Positions 18,665 to 27,652 of a stretch of DNA of 64,000 nucleotides are shown here, piece after piece (the stretch's first letter is position 1; each line of letters begins with the position of its first letter). The notes below the pieces were generated by a model. That model made no database searches. It was not told the origin of the DNA and saw only the letters and a list, made by a program, of their open reading frames with translations. The stretch is taken from assembly GCF_006364615.1 (NCBI RefSeq), contig NZ_CP040986.1:1178001-1242000 (forward strand), in the 5' to 3' direction. The position numbers and the translations under genes were made by a program. Origin of the DNA: Candidatus Methylopumilus rimovensis (lineage in GTDB: Bacteria; Pseudomonadota; Gammaproteobacteria; Burkholderiales; Methylophilaceae).

Positions 18665-19438
18665 ATGAAACTCGCAACATGGAACGTAAATTCTCTCACT
18701 GTAAGACTAAGTCAGGTTGAAGAGTGGATTAAGAAAGCAAAACCTGATCTTCTTTTACTTCAGGAAACAAAACAAGAAAATATTAAATTTCCTCATGAAG
18801 CAATCAATGCCTTAGGTTACAAATCTATCCACAATGGACAAAAAACCTACAATGGTGTCGCAATCATAAGTAAGTATGAGCTTCTTGATATTCAAAATAA
18901 TATTCCTGGTTTCGAAGATGGCCAAAAAAGAATGATTGCCGCAACAGTAAATACAAATCATGGAAAGATCAGAATAGTTTGTGTTTACGTCCCTAATGGT
19001 CAATCTGTAGATTCTGATAAATACTTTTATAAACTTGACTGGTTAAAGCATTTCACTTTATGGCTCAAAAATGAAATGCTATCTCACCCAGATATCATTA
19101 TTGCTGGTGACTTTAATATTGCACCTCAAGACATAGATTGCCATGATCCAGAAGCCTGGAAAAATAATGTTCTTGTAAGCAAGAGAGAACGGGAAGCATT
19201 TCAAAAAATCATTGATTTAGGATTTTCAGATAGTTTTAGAGCAATGAATCCTTCTGAAATTCAATATAGCTGGTGGGACTATCGCATGGCTGGCTTTAGA
19301 AGAAATCTTGGCATGCGAATTGATCACATACTCACAAATAAGAATTTAATAAATAAAGTAACAATGTCTGCTATTGATAAAGAACCTAGAAAATCAGAGC
19401 GTCCATCGGATCATACACCCGTCATCATAGAAATTTAA
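18665..19438 (+). CDS. xthA: Exodeoxyribonuclease III
   Basis: An AP endonuclease/3'-5' exonuclease of 257 residues in base-excision repair. Motifs include ATWNVNSL (metal-ligand asparagine), LLLQETKQ (catalytic Glu), VYVPNGQ, AGDFNIAP and the terminal SDHTPVIIEI with the catalytic His. It ends one base before the end of the converging ntrX gene, with no visible terminator between them. Confidence 0.95.
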   Translation: MKLATWNVNSLTVRLSQVEEWIKKAKPDLLLLQETKQENIKFPHEAINALGYKSIHNGQKTYNGVAIISKYELLDIQNNIPGFEDGQKRMIAATVNTNHGKIRIVCVYVPNGQSVDSDKYFYKLDWLKHFTLWLKNEMLSHPDIIIAGDFNIAPQDIDCHDPEAWKNNVLVSKREREAFQKIIDLGFSDSFRAMNPSEIQYSWWDYRMAGFRRNLGMRIDHILTNKNLINKVTMSAIDKEPRKSERPSDHTPVIIEI

Positions 19439-19439
19439 T

Positions 19440-20726
19440 CTACTTTACCTTGATTCCAAGCTGTTTTAGTTTCCTGTAAAGATGAGTTCTTTCAACGCCG
19501 GAAACTTCAGAAAGTTTTGCCATACTTTGATCGTCTTGATTTAAATGATATTTAAAATACATTTTTTCAAAATCATCTCGTGCATCTCTTAATGGCTTAT
19601 TAAAAATATCATCTAAGCCTTGATCTTTATTATCTTTAGTCTTCTTAGAAGACTTATTTTTATCATGCAATAAATTAAATTGGTTTGAAACGCGCTTAAC
19701 ATCATCTGCAGTAATTTTTTCAAGCAAACTAGTTTGCATTAAATTAAATATAAAACTTTCTAATTCCTCTATATCACCTATCCAATTCATAGCGCGCATC
19801 GCATTTAATGCAGCAACATCAAAAACTTTATAATCCGACTTATCAGATTTTGCAAGGTACATTGTCAAAATAGATGATGCCAGCTCTGGAATGTCTTCTT
19901 TATGATCATTAATTGATGGTAGCAGTAATGATCCAGGTAGTAATTCATTTAAGATCCGCTCATCAAAATCAACTTCGTTTCCTTGCACAAGGGATCTTGA
20001 AGTAGCACAGATAATTCTTACATCATAATTAGCGGCTTTACTAATCAGTAAATTTAAACCCTTTTGTTGAGGTTTAGTTAAGTGAGAAATTTCATTTAGA
20101 AAGATAGATCCGCCTCTATGTTGATCAAGAAGATCAGTAGGTGCATTCGAAATGACCTCAAAGTCCTTAACATCAACCCAAGGTTGATTTTTTGGGTGAA
20201 GATATTGTGCACAAATTTTGGCACATCCACCTTGTGGGCCCACAAGAAGTAGGGGTGTTTTTAAGGAAATTATTTTATCAAGCCTTTTTTTAAGATCTTG
20301 TATAACTTGGCTTTTACCAATGTTTAATAAATTAATGTCTATTCTAGGAAGGTTATTTGCATGCTTGAGTGCTTCATTCACAGTTTTTAATAGCTTCTGG
20401 AGCGTAATGGGCTTTTCAAGAAAATCAAACGCGCCAATTTTAGTTGCTTCTAGAGCAGTATCAATGGTTCCATGTCCTGACATCATCACTACCGGACTGG
20501 TAAGGAATTTTTCATTTACCCACTCTTTAAGAAGAGTAATGCCATCGCAATCAGGCATCCATATATCTAATAAAATCAAATCAGGTAATTTATTTTTCTT
20601 AAGTTCTCGAGCTTCTGTAGCATTCTCAGCTACAAAAATTTCGAACCCCTCGTCGACAAGAATATCTCTGAGTAACTCCCTTATGCCTAATTCGTCATCA
20701 ACTACCAGAATTTTTTTTGCACTCAT
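19440..20726 (-). CDS. ntrX: NtrX-like response regulator with degenerate AAA+ domain
   Basis: A response regulator of 428 residues partnered with NtrY. The receiver domain (1-120) is intact with phospho-acceptor Asp54 (LLDIWMP). The central AAA+ domain is broken. Walker A reads VGPQGGCAKI with alanine in place of the catalytic lysine, Walker B has asparagine (FLNEI, residue 211) in place of aspartate, and no GAFTGA loop is present. The C-terminal Fis-type HTH (VSGVERTHLYRKLKQLG) is intact. Lack of GAFTGA is known for NtrX proteins elsewhere; loss of both Walker motifs goes further. It is probably a DNA-binding regulator acting on sigma-70 promoters. Three bases downstream of ntrY. Confidence 0.88.
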   Translation of the reverse strand: MSAKKILVVDDELGIRELLRDILVDEGFEIFVAENATEARELKKNKLPDLILLDIWMPDCDGITLLKEWVNEKFLTSPVVMMSGHGTIDTALEATKIGAFDFLEKPITLQKLLKTVNEALKHANNLPRIDINLLNIGKSQVIQDLKKRLDKIISLKTPLLLVGPQGGCAKICAQYLHPKNQPWVDVKDFEVISNAPTDLLDQHRGGSIFLNEISHLTKPQQKGLNLLISKAANYDVRIICATSRSLVQGNEVDFDERILNELLPGSLLLPSINDHKEDIPELASSILTMYLAKSDKSDYKVFDVAALNAMRAMNWIGDIEELESFIFNLMQTSLLEKITADDVKRVSNQFNLLHDKNKSSKKTKDNKDQGLDDIFNKPLRDARDDFEKMYFKYHLNQDDQSMAKLSEVSGVERTHLYRKLKQLGIKVK

Positions 20727-20728
20727 GA

Positions 20729-22864
20729 TTATTTACTTTTAGATATTGGTAGCTGAATATTAATTATAGCGCCGCCACTTTTTACATTTTCAATAGTGAT
20801 GAGACCGTCATGCTCTTCAATGATTTTTTTTACAATAGCCAAGCCTAGTCCTGTACCATGCGACTTCGTTGTAACATATGGCTCAAATGCTTTTTTTAAT
20901 ATGTCCATCGTAAATCCAGGGCCATTATCTTCGATCGATAGTGCTATATAATTTTTCAGCTTATTCGTATTAATTTGGATAATTGGTTTTTTTGTATTAT
21001 TTGTCATAGCATCTTGAGCATTTTGAATAAGATTAATAAGCACCTGTCTCATCATATTCACGTCTACTTTTATTTCAGGTAAATCTTTTGATAATTTAGT
21101 TGATATTTTAATTCCTGAGTTTTCGAATAAATAAGATATTTCTTTAATAAATTTATTAATGTTTGTTAACTCTAGATTCAATTTTGGTGCGCGCGCATAT
21201 TCACTAAATTCATTTACCATTGTTTTCATTGCATCAACCTGATTGACAATAGTTGCGACAGCTTTATTTAAAACATCTGTGTCGTCTTTATTTAATTTAG
21301 CCTCTAATTTATGCTTAATTCTTTCAGCTGAAAGCTGAATAGGTGTAAGTGGATTTTTAATTTCATGAGCAAGTCTCCTTGCTACCTCAGACCATGCTGC
21401 ATCTCTTTGAGCCTGAATCATCATAGTGATATCATCTATCATTAAAACGAAATTATTAAGTTTATTCTGTGGTAACGGAGTAATTTGTAGCAAAAGTACT
21501 TGGTTATTTTTTTCATATTTAATTTCAAATTGCTTAATGATCTCCGCTTGTTTTTTCTTGCTAGAAATTTTAATTTCTTCTTGAATGCCAGCAACAAAAT
21601 CTTTTAAGAATTTATTCTTAATTGAAATTGAAGTTATTAATTTGTCTTTATTTTTTGATAAATCAACCTGCAATATTTTAGAAGCGGCAATATTGAATGA
21701 TTTAATCTCCATGGCATCATTAATAACGATCACGCCTGAAGATAAATGAGCTAATACAGTTTCAAGATATGACCGAGCAGACTCAAGTCTTATCTGATTA
21801 TTTTCTGATGTTTGTGTGGCCTGATCTAATTGCTTTGTCATGCTATTAAAAGATCTCACTAAAACACCTAGCTCATCTTTACCTTTTTCAGGGAGCATCG
21901 TCTTAAAATTACCTTTTGCAATCTTTTTTGTACCCTCAGCAAGCAAGGCAAGAGGCTCTGATAATTTTCTACTAAGTAAAAATCCAATTGCTACAGCAGT
22001 TAATATGGCAAGCATGAGTACAAGCGTTAATGTAATTGAAAAAATCACTTTCAATGAATCTCGACTATAAGAAAGTTTCTGGTAATCTTGAAATACTGCC
22101 TCTACTGATTCTGCAATTGTTGTTAGTGAGTCTGGGACAGGCTGTAAAATTTGCAGAACTAATCTTTCATTGGAAACTGCTGCTCCATTGATCGGCGCCA
22201 ATACTCGCAGATAAAGTCCTTTATTTTTAATCGGTTCAATTTTCCCGTAGACTTTATTGTCTGCCTGTTTTAATTGAATTAACGTTGGGAGCGCAGGTAA
22301 AAATGATTCTGCATCATTACTCGATACAGCAATAATTCTTCCTTGATCGGAAATGATTGTAGCATCTTGTACGCCGGACTTTTCTCGAAGATCACTGAGC
22401 GCCCCATATTGGGATGTTACAGGCATAGATGATAGCGTTAGCGCCATACGCTCAGCTTTTAATTCTAGGTCTGTCAACATAATGTCTAAAGCTTTTTGAC
22501 CTAACTTTAAGCCCCCATCTAAAGCTGATTCAACCTTCACGTTAAACCACGACTCAATTGAACGCGTCAAAAAATTCACAGAAACTAAATATACAATTAA
22601 ACCTGGTATAACTGCCATAAGCGAAAAGGAAATAACAAGACGCATGGATAAACGACTACCTATGACATCTTTTTTTATATTTGCGAATAATTTCCTAATC
22701 TGATTTGCAATAATTGCAATCAGACTAAAAATAAAAACAACACTTAATACAAGAACAATGGTGTAAGAGTTGCCTGAAATAAAATCTGAACTTGAGCTTG
22801 CTTTTGACAAAAGGAATAAGAGTAATGCACCAACTAAACCAGCAATAGCTATTAGATATCTCAT
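20729..22864 (-). CDS. ntrY: NtrY-like membrane sensor histidine kinase
   Basis: A sensor kinase of 711 residues. Membrane helices at about 5-22, 33-53, 75-97 and 275-300 frame a periplasmic sensor region. HAMP, PAS, HisKA with the phosphorylated histidine in RRLAHEIKNPLTPIQ, and a HATPase domain (DNGPGFTM, GTGLGLAIVKK) follow in order. NtrY/NtrX pairs respond to nitrogen or redox state in other proteobacteria; the signal here is unknown. Its ATG overlaps the DUF4390 stop codon by four bases. Confidence 0.92.
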   Translation of the reverse strand: MRYLIAIAGLVGALLLFLLSKASSSSDFISGNSYTIVLVLSVVFIFSLIAIIANQIRKLFANIKKDVIGSRLSMRLVISFSLMAVIPGLIVYLVSVNFLTRSIESWFNVKVESALDGGLKLGQKALDIMLTDLELKAERMALTLSSMPVTSQYGALSDLREKSGVQDATIISDQGRIIAVSSNDAESFLPALPTLIQLKQADNKVYGKIEPIKNKGLYLRVLAPINGAAVSNERLVLQILQPVPDSLTTIAESVEAVFQDYQKLSYSRDSLKVIFSITLTLVLMLAILTAVAIGFLLSRKLSEPLALLAEGTKKIAKGNFKTMLPEKGKDELGVLVRSFNSMTKQLDQATQTSENNQIRLESARSYLETVLAHLSSGVIVINDAMEIKSFNIAASKILQVDLSKNKDKLITSISIKNKFLKDFVAGIQEEIKISSKKKQAEIIKQFEIKYEKNNQVLLLQITPLPQNKLNNFVLMIDDITMMIQAQRDAAWSEVARRLAHEIKNPLTPIQLSAERIKHKLEAKLNKDDTDVLNKAVATIVNQVDAMKTMVNEFSEYARAPKLNLELTNINKFIKEISYLFENSGIKISTKLSKDLPEIKVDVNMMRQVLINLIQNAQDAMTNNTKKPIIQINTNKLKNYIALSIEDNGPGFTMDILKKAFEPYVTTKSHGTGLGLAIVKKIIEEHDGLITIENVKSGGAIINIQLPISKSK

Positions 22865-23439
22865 TTATTATTTATAAAAATCCATTGAAATTGTTTAGAG
22901 GCTAATTGCCATTCTTGATTACTTGTTATGTCAACTTGTAGTTGTTTTGGTAGTTTAGTCTGATCTAATTTAACTTGCAGATAAGCTGAGTACTTATCAG
23001 TATCATCAATTTGCGATTTATCAAAAATACGCCAATTTTTTATTTTTTTAAGTTCATTTTTTGCCTGGGTTAAGTTATCAAAAGCAACAAGGCGATTTTC
23101 GGATTCGGATAGAATAAATTGCTTAGATAGCGCATGGTAGCTCAACACTATTTCTTTAGTTTTTTTAGTAACCTCTTCATCGAACCAATATTTTCTAGGC
23201 TTTTTTAATTCAAATTCAATAATAAAATTAATGGGAATACCTTTTCTGATTGCCTCATCTAAATCATCATTAAAAAATAGTTCAAATTCAGCATTTAAAA
23301 AATATGCTTCAAATTGATTATTAATTTCGGCAGTTTTAATAATCAAACTATTATCGGCTGCAATAATGGATGAAGAAAAAAACAAGCTCATCCAAATAGC
23401 AAAAAAGATACTTAGTTTAATTTTTTTCAAATAATGCAT
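22861..23439 (-). CDS. DUF4390 exported protein
   Basis: A protein of about 193 residues of unknown function, conserved between rsmB and ntrY in betaproteobacteria. A signal peptide lies in the first 25-30 residues (cleavage near IIAADN), so the protein is probably periplasmic. Sequence features such as FELKKPRKYWFDEE and LSYHALSKQFILS match the DUF4390 family. A start at 23439 is chosen because it begins with a basic signal-peptide n-region behind GGA; 23454 is possible. It overlaps rsmB upstream and ntrY downstream, so its product may act with NtrY, but this is only context. Confidence 0.82.
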   Translation of the reverse strand: MHYLKKIKLSIFFAIWMSLFFSSSIIAADNSLIIKTAEINNQFEAYFLNAEFELFFNDDLDEAIRKGIPINFIIEFELKKPRKYWFDEEVTKKTKEIVLSYHALSKQFILSESENRLVAFDNLTQAKNELKKIKNWRIFDKSQIDDTDKYSAYLQVKLDQTKLPKQLQVDITSNQEWQLASKQFQWIFINNK

Positions 23440-24697
23440 AAAAAAATCCATCATGGTTTTCGCTTGGTATTAATTGATTTTCATATTTACTATATTTCGA
23501 ATCGACTGACCATTTTACTTCTTTTGCGTCACTATGTTCTTTAATAAAGTCATCAATAACCCTCTGATTTTCATCAGGAAAGATAGAACATGTCGCGTAA
23601 AGTAATTTACCACCCTTTTTTAATAACTGCCACATAGCTTGCAGCATGATCTTTTGTTGCTTAGCAAACATCTCAATATCACGAGGTCTTCTTAACCACT
23701 TAATATCTACATGTCGCCTGACTACACCTGACGCAGAGCATGGCGTATCAAGCAGGATGCGATCAAATAATTTTTCATTCCACCAAGACTTAATCGCTGT
23801 TAAATCTGCACATTTCAGATGAGCATGAAGCTGCAATCTCTCTAAATTTTCTTTTACTTTATATAAGCGTTCTTTTTGTTGATCAATCGACACCAACTCG
23901 ATGTCAGCAATTTCTAACATATGCCCCGTTTTACCTCCGGGAGCGCTGCAAGCATCCAGACAAACTTGACCATCTTTAAGATCCAAAAGGTTTGCAGCAA
24001 GTTGCGCACCAAAATCTTGAACTGATACTTCACCCTCTATAAACCCAGGTATTTTTTCTACGGGGATAGGCTGGGTTAGCTCTAAGGCAATATCTCCTAG
24101 AACTCGATACTCAATTGATTCAGATTTAAGTTTTTCTTCGTATTGCTTAAGATTAATTTTTCTTACATTAATTCTTAAAGTTAATGGTGGATGCTTATTT
24201 CCATTCAATAATATGCTTTCCCAATCTTTGTTATATGCTTCTTTAATGAGCTGAATCCACCATAAAGGGTATGAATAAAAAGCCTCTTCATCATTTTTTA
24301 ATTCGGATTTTAGGTTGTCTTTTTGACGAATAAAATTTCTCAATACTCCATTTACAAAAGAACCTGCCCAGGATTTATTAATAAATTTAGCAGCCTCAAC
24401 AGCCTCATTCACGATGGTAAAGTCATTAGATTGATCATGATTTAATTGAAACAAAGCTACACAAAGTAAGGCTTCAATTTTTTTATTTGTTATTTTTTTA
24501 TTAATGAGCTTTCGAATAAAAAATTGATTCTCACCTAAAAAACGAATAGCGCCATATGCCAAAAAAATCGCAATCGATTTTTGCTGCGGTGTAATGTGAG
24601 AATGATGATCGAAATGTCTGTCAAACACATGATTTAAATTATGTCCTTTTATAACTTCAGACACACAGTCGGCTGCGATAAGTTGAGAGTGATGCAA
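23417..24697 (-). CDS. rsmB: 16S rRNA (cytosine-967-C5)-methyltransferase RsmB
   Basis: An m5C methyltransferase of 426 residues. An N-terminal NusB-like RNA-binding domain (about 1-140) precedes the SAM-dependent catalytic domain. Motif I is DACSAPGGKTGHML, and the two catalytic cysteines lie in DTPCSASGVVRRH and ATCSIFPDENQ. It starts six bases after fmt, the standard fmt-rsmB order. Confidence 0.95.
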   Translation of the reverse strand: MHHSQLIAADCVSEVIKGHNLNHVFDRHFDHHSHITPQQKSIAIFLAYGAIRFLGENQFFIRKLINKKITNKKIEALLCVALFQLNHDQSNDFTIVNEAVEAAKFINKSWAGSFVNGVLRNFIRQKDNLKSELKNDEEAFYSYPLWWIQLIKEAYNKDWESILLNGNKHPPLTLRINVRKINLKQYEEKLKSESIEYRVLGDIALELTQPIPVEKIPGFIEGEVSVQDFGAQLAANLLDLKDGQVCLDACSAPGGKTGHMLEIADIELVSIDQQKERLYKVKENLERLQLHAHLKCADLTAIKSWWNEKLFDRILLDTPCSASGVVRRHVDIKWLRRPRDIEMFAKQQKIMLQAMWQLLKKGGKLLYATCSIFPDENQRVIDDFIKEHSDAKEVKWSVDSKYSKYENQLIPSENHDGFFYALFEKN

Positions 24698-24702
24698 AAT
24701 AG

Positions 24703-25647
24703 TTACGACTTGAAGACGTCTCCCAAAATAGGTCGGTGTCCTAAAATAAATTCCTTAGATTTTAGTCTTTTGCCTCCTGGCATTTGAAGCTCTTTAATTA
24801 GCAAAGTCCCTTCACCACACTTCACATGAATAAATTCATCTAGCTTAATAATTTGTCCTGTCTTAGCATTCTTGTCACTATCTTTACTAATCTCAGCATC
24901 CCATATTTTACAAATAGCCTCACGATATTCTGTTTGCGCGACTGGAAATGAATTAAACGCTCTTATCTTTCGAAGAATCGCTAAAGAAGTATCTTGCCAA
25001 TCAATTTTCGATTCCTCTTTGGTCACTTTTTCAGCGTAAGTCACACTTGCCTCATCCTGAGGTGTCGACTGAACTTCACCTTTTGTCCTCAACTCCTCCA
25101 TCACTTCGATCATTAAATGCGCACCTAATACTGAAAGCGTTTTTGTTAATTGTTCAGTTGTATCTTTTTCACTGATTTGAATTTTAGTTTTTTTAATCAT
25201 GTCACCTGCGTCTAGTTTTTGAACGACGCGCATTATAGTGACGCCTGTTGATTCGTCGCCCATCAAAATAGCACGATGAATAGGTGCAGCACCTCGCCAT
25301 CTAGGGAGGAGTGACGCATGTATATTAAAACAACCTAGCGAGGGCAAATCTAGAATAGCTTGGGGAATGATGAGTCCATATGCCGCCACAATCATCACAT
25401 TAAAATCAATGGCAGTTAACATTTCGTAGGATTCTTTACTTTTTAATTCTGAAGGCTGATAAACAGGAATACCTAATGTATTAGCTTTCAATTTAATAGC
25501 GCTTGGATGAAGCTTTAAGCCTCGACCTGATGGTCTATCTGGCTGAGTTAATACGCCTGCAACCTCATAACCTTTATCATGAAGAGCCTGCAAAGCTGGT
25601 ACAGCAAAATCTGGGGTGCCAGCAAAAATGATTTTTAAGGAATTCAA
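24703..25647 (-). CDS. fmt: Methionyl-tRNA formyltransferase
   Basis: Formylates initiator Met-tRNA using 10-formyl-THF. It has 314 residues, the usual length. The formyltransferase motif is FNIHASLLPRWRGAAPIHRAI, with the folate-binding LTQPDRPSGRGLKL upstream and a C-terminal OB-fold domain (about 205-314). It follows def by 18 bases in the def-fmt-rsmB order. Confidence 0.96.
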   Translation of the reverse strand: MNSLKIIFAGTPDFAVPALQALHDKGYEVAGVLTQPDRPSGRGLKLHPSAIKLKANTLGIPVYQPSELKSKESYEMLTAIDFNVMIVAAYGLIIPQAILDLPSLGCFNIHASLLPRWRGAAPIHRAILMGDESTGVTIMRVVQKLDAGDMIKKTKIQISEKDTTEQLTKTLSVLGAHLMIEVMEELRTKGEVQSTPQDEASVTYAEKVTKEESKIDWQDTSLAILRKIRAFNSFPVAQTEYREAICKIWDAEISKDSDKNAKTGQIIKLDEFIHVKCGEGTLLIKELQMPGGKRLKSKEFILGHRPILGDVFKS

Positions 25648-25665
25648 GATATAGACTCACTAAAT

Positions 25666-26178
25666 TTAAGCATTAACCTCATGCTCTTTAGCACGCTTTT
25701 TCATTTTTGTTTTGATGCGGTTACGCTTTAACGGGGATAGGTATTCTACAAATACTTTACCTAAAAGATGATCCATTTCGTGCTGAATACAAACGGCTAA
25801 TAAACCTTCTGCTTCGAGCTCAAAAGATTTTCCTTCTCGATCAAGCGCTTCTACCTTAATGCGCTCAGCGCGTGTGACTGAATCAAACACATCGGGCACA
25901 GACAAGCAACCTTCTTCATATGATTGCTGTCCTGATGATTCAATAATTTTGGGATTAATAAAAACCTTTAAGTTATCTTTTGTTTCCGAAATATCTACCA
26001 GAATTAATTGAATATGGCGATTGACTTGGGTTGCAGCTAATCCTATGCCAGGTGCAGCATACATCGTTTCCGCCATATCATCGATAAGCTTCCTAATTGA
26101 GTTATCCACAACTTCGATGGGTTTTGCAATGGTATGCAGTCTCGGATCAGGATAATTTAATATATTTAAAATTGCCAT
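25666..26178 (-). CDS. def: Peptide deformylase
   Basis: A metalloenzyme of 170 residues that removes the formyl group from new proteins. All three motifs are present: [16 protein letters not shown] (metal-binding Cys) and QHEMDHLLG (metal-binding His pair and catalytic Glu). It is the first gene of the def-fmt-rsmB-DUF4390-ntrYX run and is divergent from smg. Confidence 0.97.
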   Translation of the reverse strand: MAILNILNYPDPRLHTIAKPIEVVDNSIRKLIDDMAETMYAAPGIGLAATQVNRHIQLILVDISETKDNLKVFINPKIIESSGQQSYEEGCLSVPDVFDSVTRAERIKVEALDREGKSFELEAEGLLAVCIQHEMDHLLGKVFVEYLSPLKRNRIKTKMKKRAKEHEVNA

Positions 26179-26355
26179 AAATGTTGATTATTTTATTTAT
26201 TGCTGATAACTTATCTACAAGGTTTAAACACCTTAAACTTATTAGACATATTAAGAATATTATACTTTGCTAATAGCTCAATTACCTGACTCAAATTCAT
26301 TTAGCTTTCACTTACTTCTAAGTCATTTTTCATTCACTATCGTAAAGGAATCTTT

Positions 26356-26817
26356 ATGCTAGAACTGCTTATCTATATGTTTGAAAATTATCTCAGCACA
26401 CAAAATTTACCTGACTTTAAAAGTATTACAGCAGAGCTTGAAGCTGCAGGATTTGATAATCAAGACATTGAAAATGCTTTTACTTGGTTTAACCAGCTAA
26501 AGGCGATGACAAATGCTATTCCTGTAAAAAATAGTGCTTGCTCTTCCCTGGGCTATCGTATGTTCTCAGATACCGAACAAAAAAAGATAAGCGCTGAAAG
26601 TCTTGGATTTGTATTGTTCCTTGAACAAGCTAAAGTGCTGGATGCAAATGAACGAGAAATTATTCTTGATCGTGCTATGGCGCTCAAACAAGAACATATT
26701 AATATCGAAGAAATGCGCTGGATTGTCATGATGGCTCTTTGGAATGAAGGCCGTGAAAAAGACTTCTTATTTATAGAAGATGCAATCTATCAAGATCACA
26801 ACTTAGTTTTACACTAG
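26356..26817 (+). CDS. smg: Smg family protein (DUF494)
   Basis: A small all-helical protein (153 residues) of the Smg/DUF494 family, with no established function. The opening LELLIYMFENY and the C-terminal MRWIVMMALWNEG are hallmarks. A good AAAGGAA site precedes the ATG. In related genomes smg sits in a LysM gene-dprA-smg-topA block opposite def; here it stands alone, 177 bases from def. Its stop codon overlaps that of the converging metF in one CTAG. Confidence 0.9.
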   Translation: MLELLIYMFENYLSTQNLPDFKSITAELEAAGFDNQDIENAFTWFNQLKAMTNAIPVKNSACSSLGYRMFSDTEQKKISAESLGFVLFLEQAKVLDANEREIILDRAMALKQEHINIEEMRWIVMMALWNEGREKDFLFIEDAIYQDHNLVLH

Positions 26818-27650
26818 TTGCCTTCTATATTTTGAATGATGCGGGAAATAATCCCCGCTTGATTTAAGGTGTAGAAATGCAAGCTCGGTACATCCCAACT
26901 AACCAATGTTTCACAAAGTTCAGATATAACGTCTACACCAAATGATCTCAAGGAGGGCAAATCGTCTCCGTAGCTTTCTAATTTAATTCGAAGCCAACGA
27001 GGTATCTCTGCACCGCAATTTGAGGCAAAACGAGCTAATTGCTTAATGTTGTAGATGGGCATCACGCCTGGAATAATCGGCACATCAATGTCTGCAATCA
27101 AACATTCATCCATAAATCTAAAATAGGCATCGGCATTAAAAAAGAATTGTGTAATAGCTGAATTAGCGCCAGCGGCCACTTTATTTTTAAAGTTTTGAAT
27201 ATCTATTTGTGCCGAGGTAGCCTCAGGATGATATTCCGGATAGGCTGCCACCTCAATATGAAAGTAATCATTAGTTTCTTGCCGAATGAAGCTTACTAAT
27301 TCATTCGCATGTTTAAATTCTCCACTTGGTACCTCACCTTGAGGGACGTCACCTCGCAAAGCCACGAGATGCTTAATGCCATGTTGCTGATATTGATTAA
27401 GCAAAGTTTTAATTTCTATCTTTGTCGATGAAATGCCTGAAATATGAGGCACTGCATTAAAACCTTCATTTTTTATTTCCAATACTGTTTCAAGAGTTCG
27501 ATCGCGTGTTGAGCCACCCGCACCAAATGTCACTGAATAAAATTCAGGCTTGAATGTGGATAACTGCTGACGCGTATCTGCTAAGTTTTTTATCCCTTCC
27601 GGTGTATTGGGAGGGAAAAACTCAAAACTATAAGAAACTTTTTTAGCCAT
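26814..27650 (-). CDS. metF: 5,10-methylenetetrahydrofolate reductase
   Basis: A flavoenzyme of 278 residues that makes 5-methyl-THF for methionine synthase. The N-terminal YSFEFFPPNTPEG, the SVTFGAGGSTRD segment and the central HLVALRGDVP are family hallmarks. It starts two bases after ahcY ends and so lies in the same transcript under the SAH riboswitch, linking methyl-donor supply to removal of S-adenosylhomocysteine. Confidence 0.95.
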   Translation of the reverse strand: MAKKVSYSFEFFPPNTPEGIKNLADTRQQLSTFKPEFYSVTFGAGGSTRDRTLETVLEIKNEGFNAVPHISGISSTKIEIKTLLNQYQQHGIKHLVALRGDVPQGEVPSGEFKHANELVSFIRQETNDYFHIEVAAYPEYHPEATSAQIDIQNFKNKVAAGANSAITQFFFNADAYFRFMDECLIADIDVPIIPGVMPIYNIKQLARFASNCGAEIPRWLRIKLESYGDDLPSLRSFGVDVISELCETLVSWDVPSLHFYTLNQAGIISRIIQNIEGN

Positions 27651-27652
27651 TA

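Noticed and set aside
20218-20742. Antisense open frame of 174 codons over ntrX
   Set aside because: It lies wholly opposite a well-supported response regulator gene and shows no recognisable domain or ribosome site.
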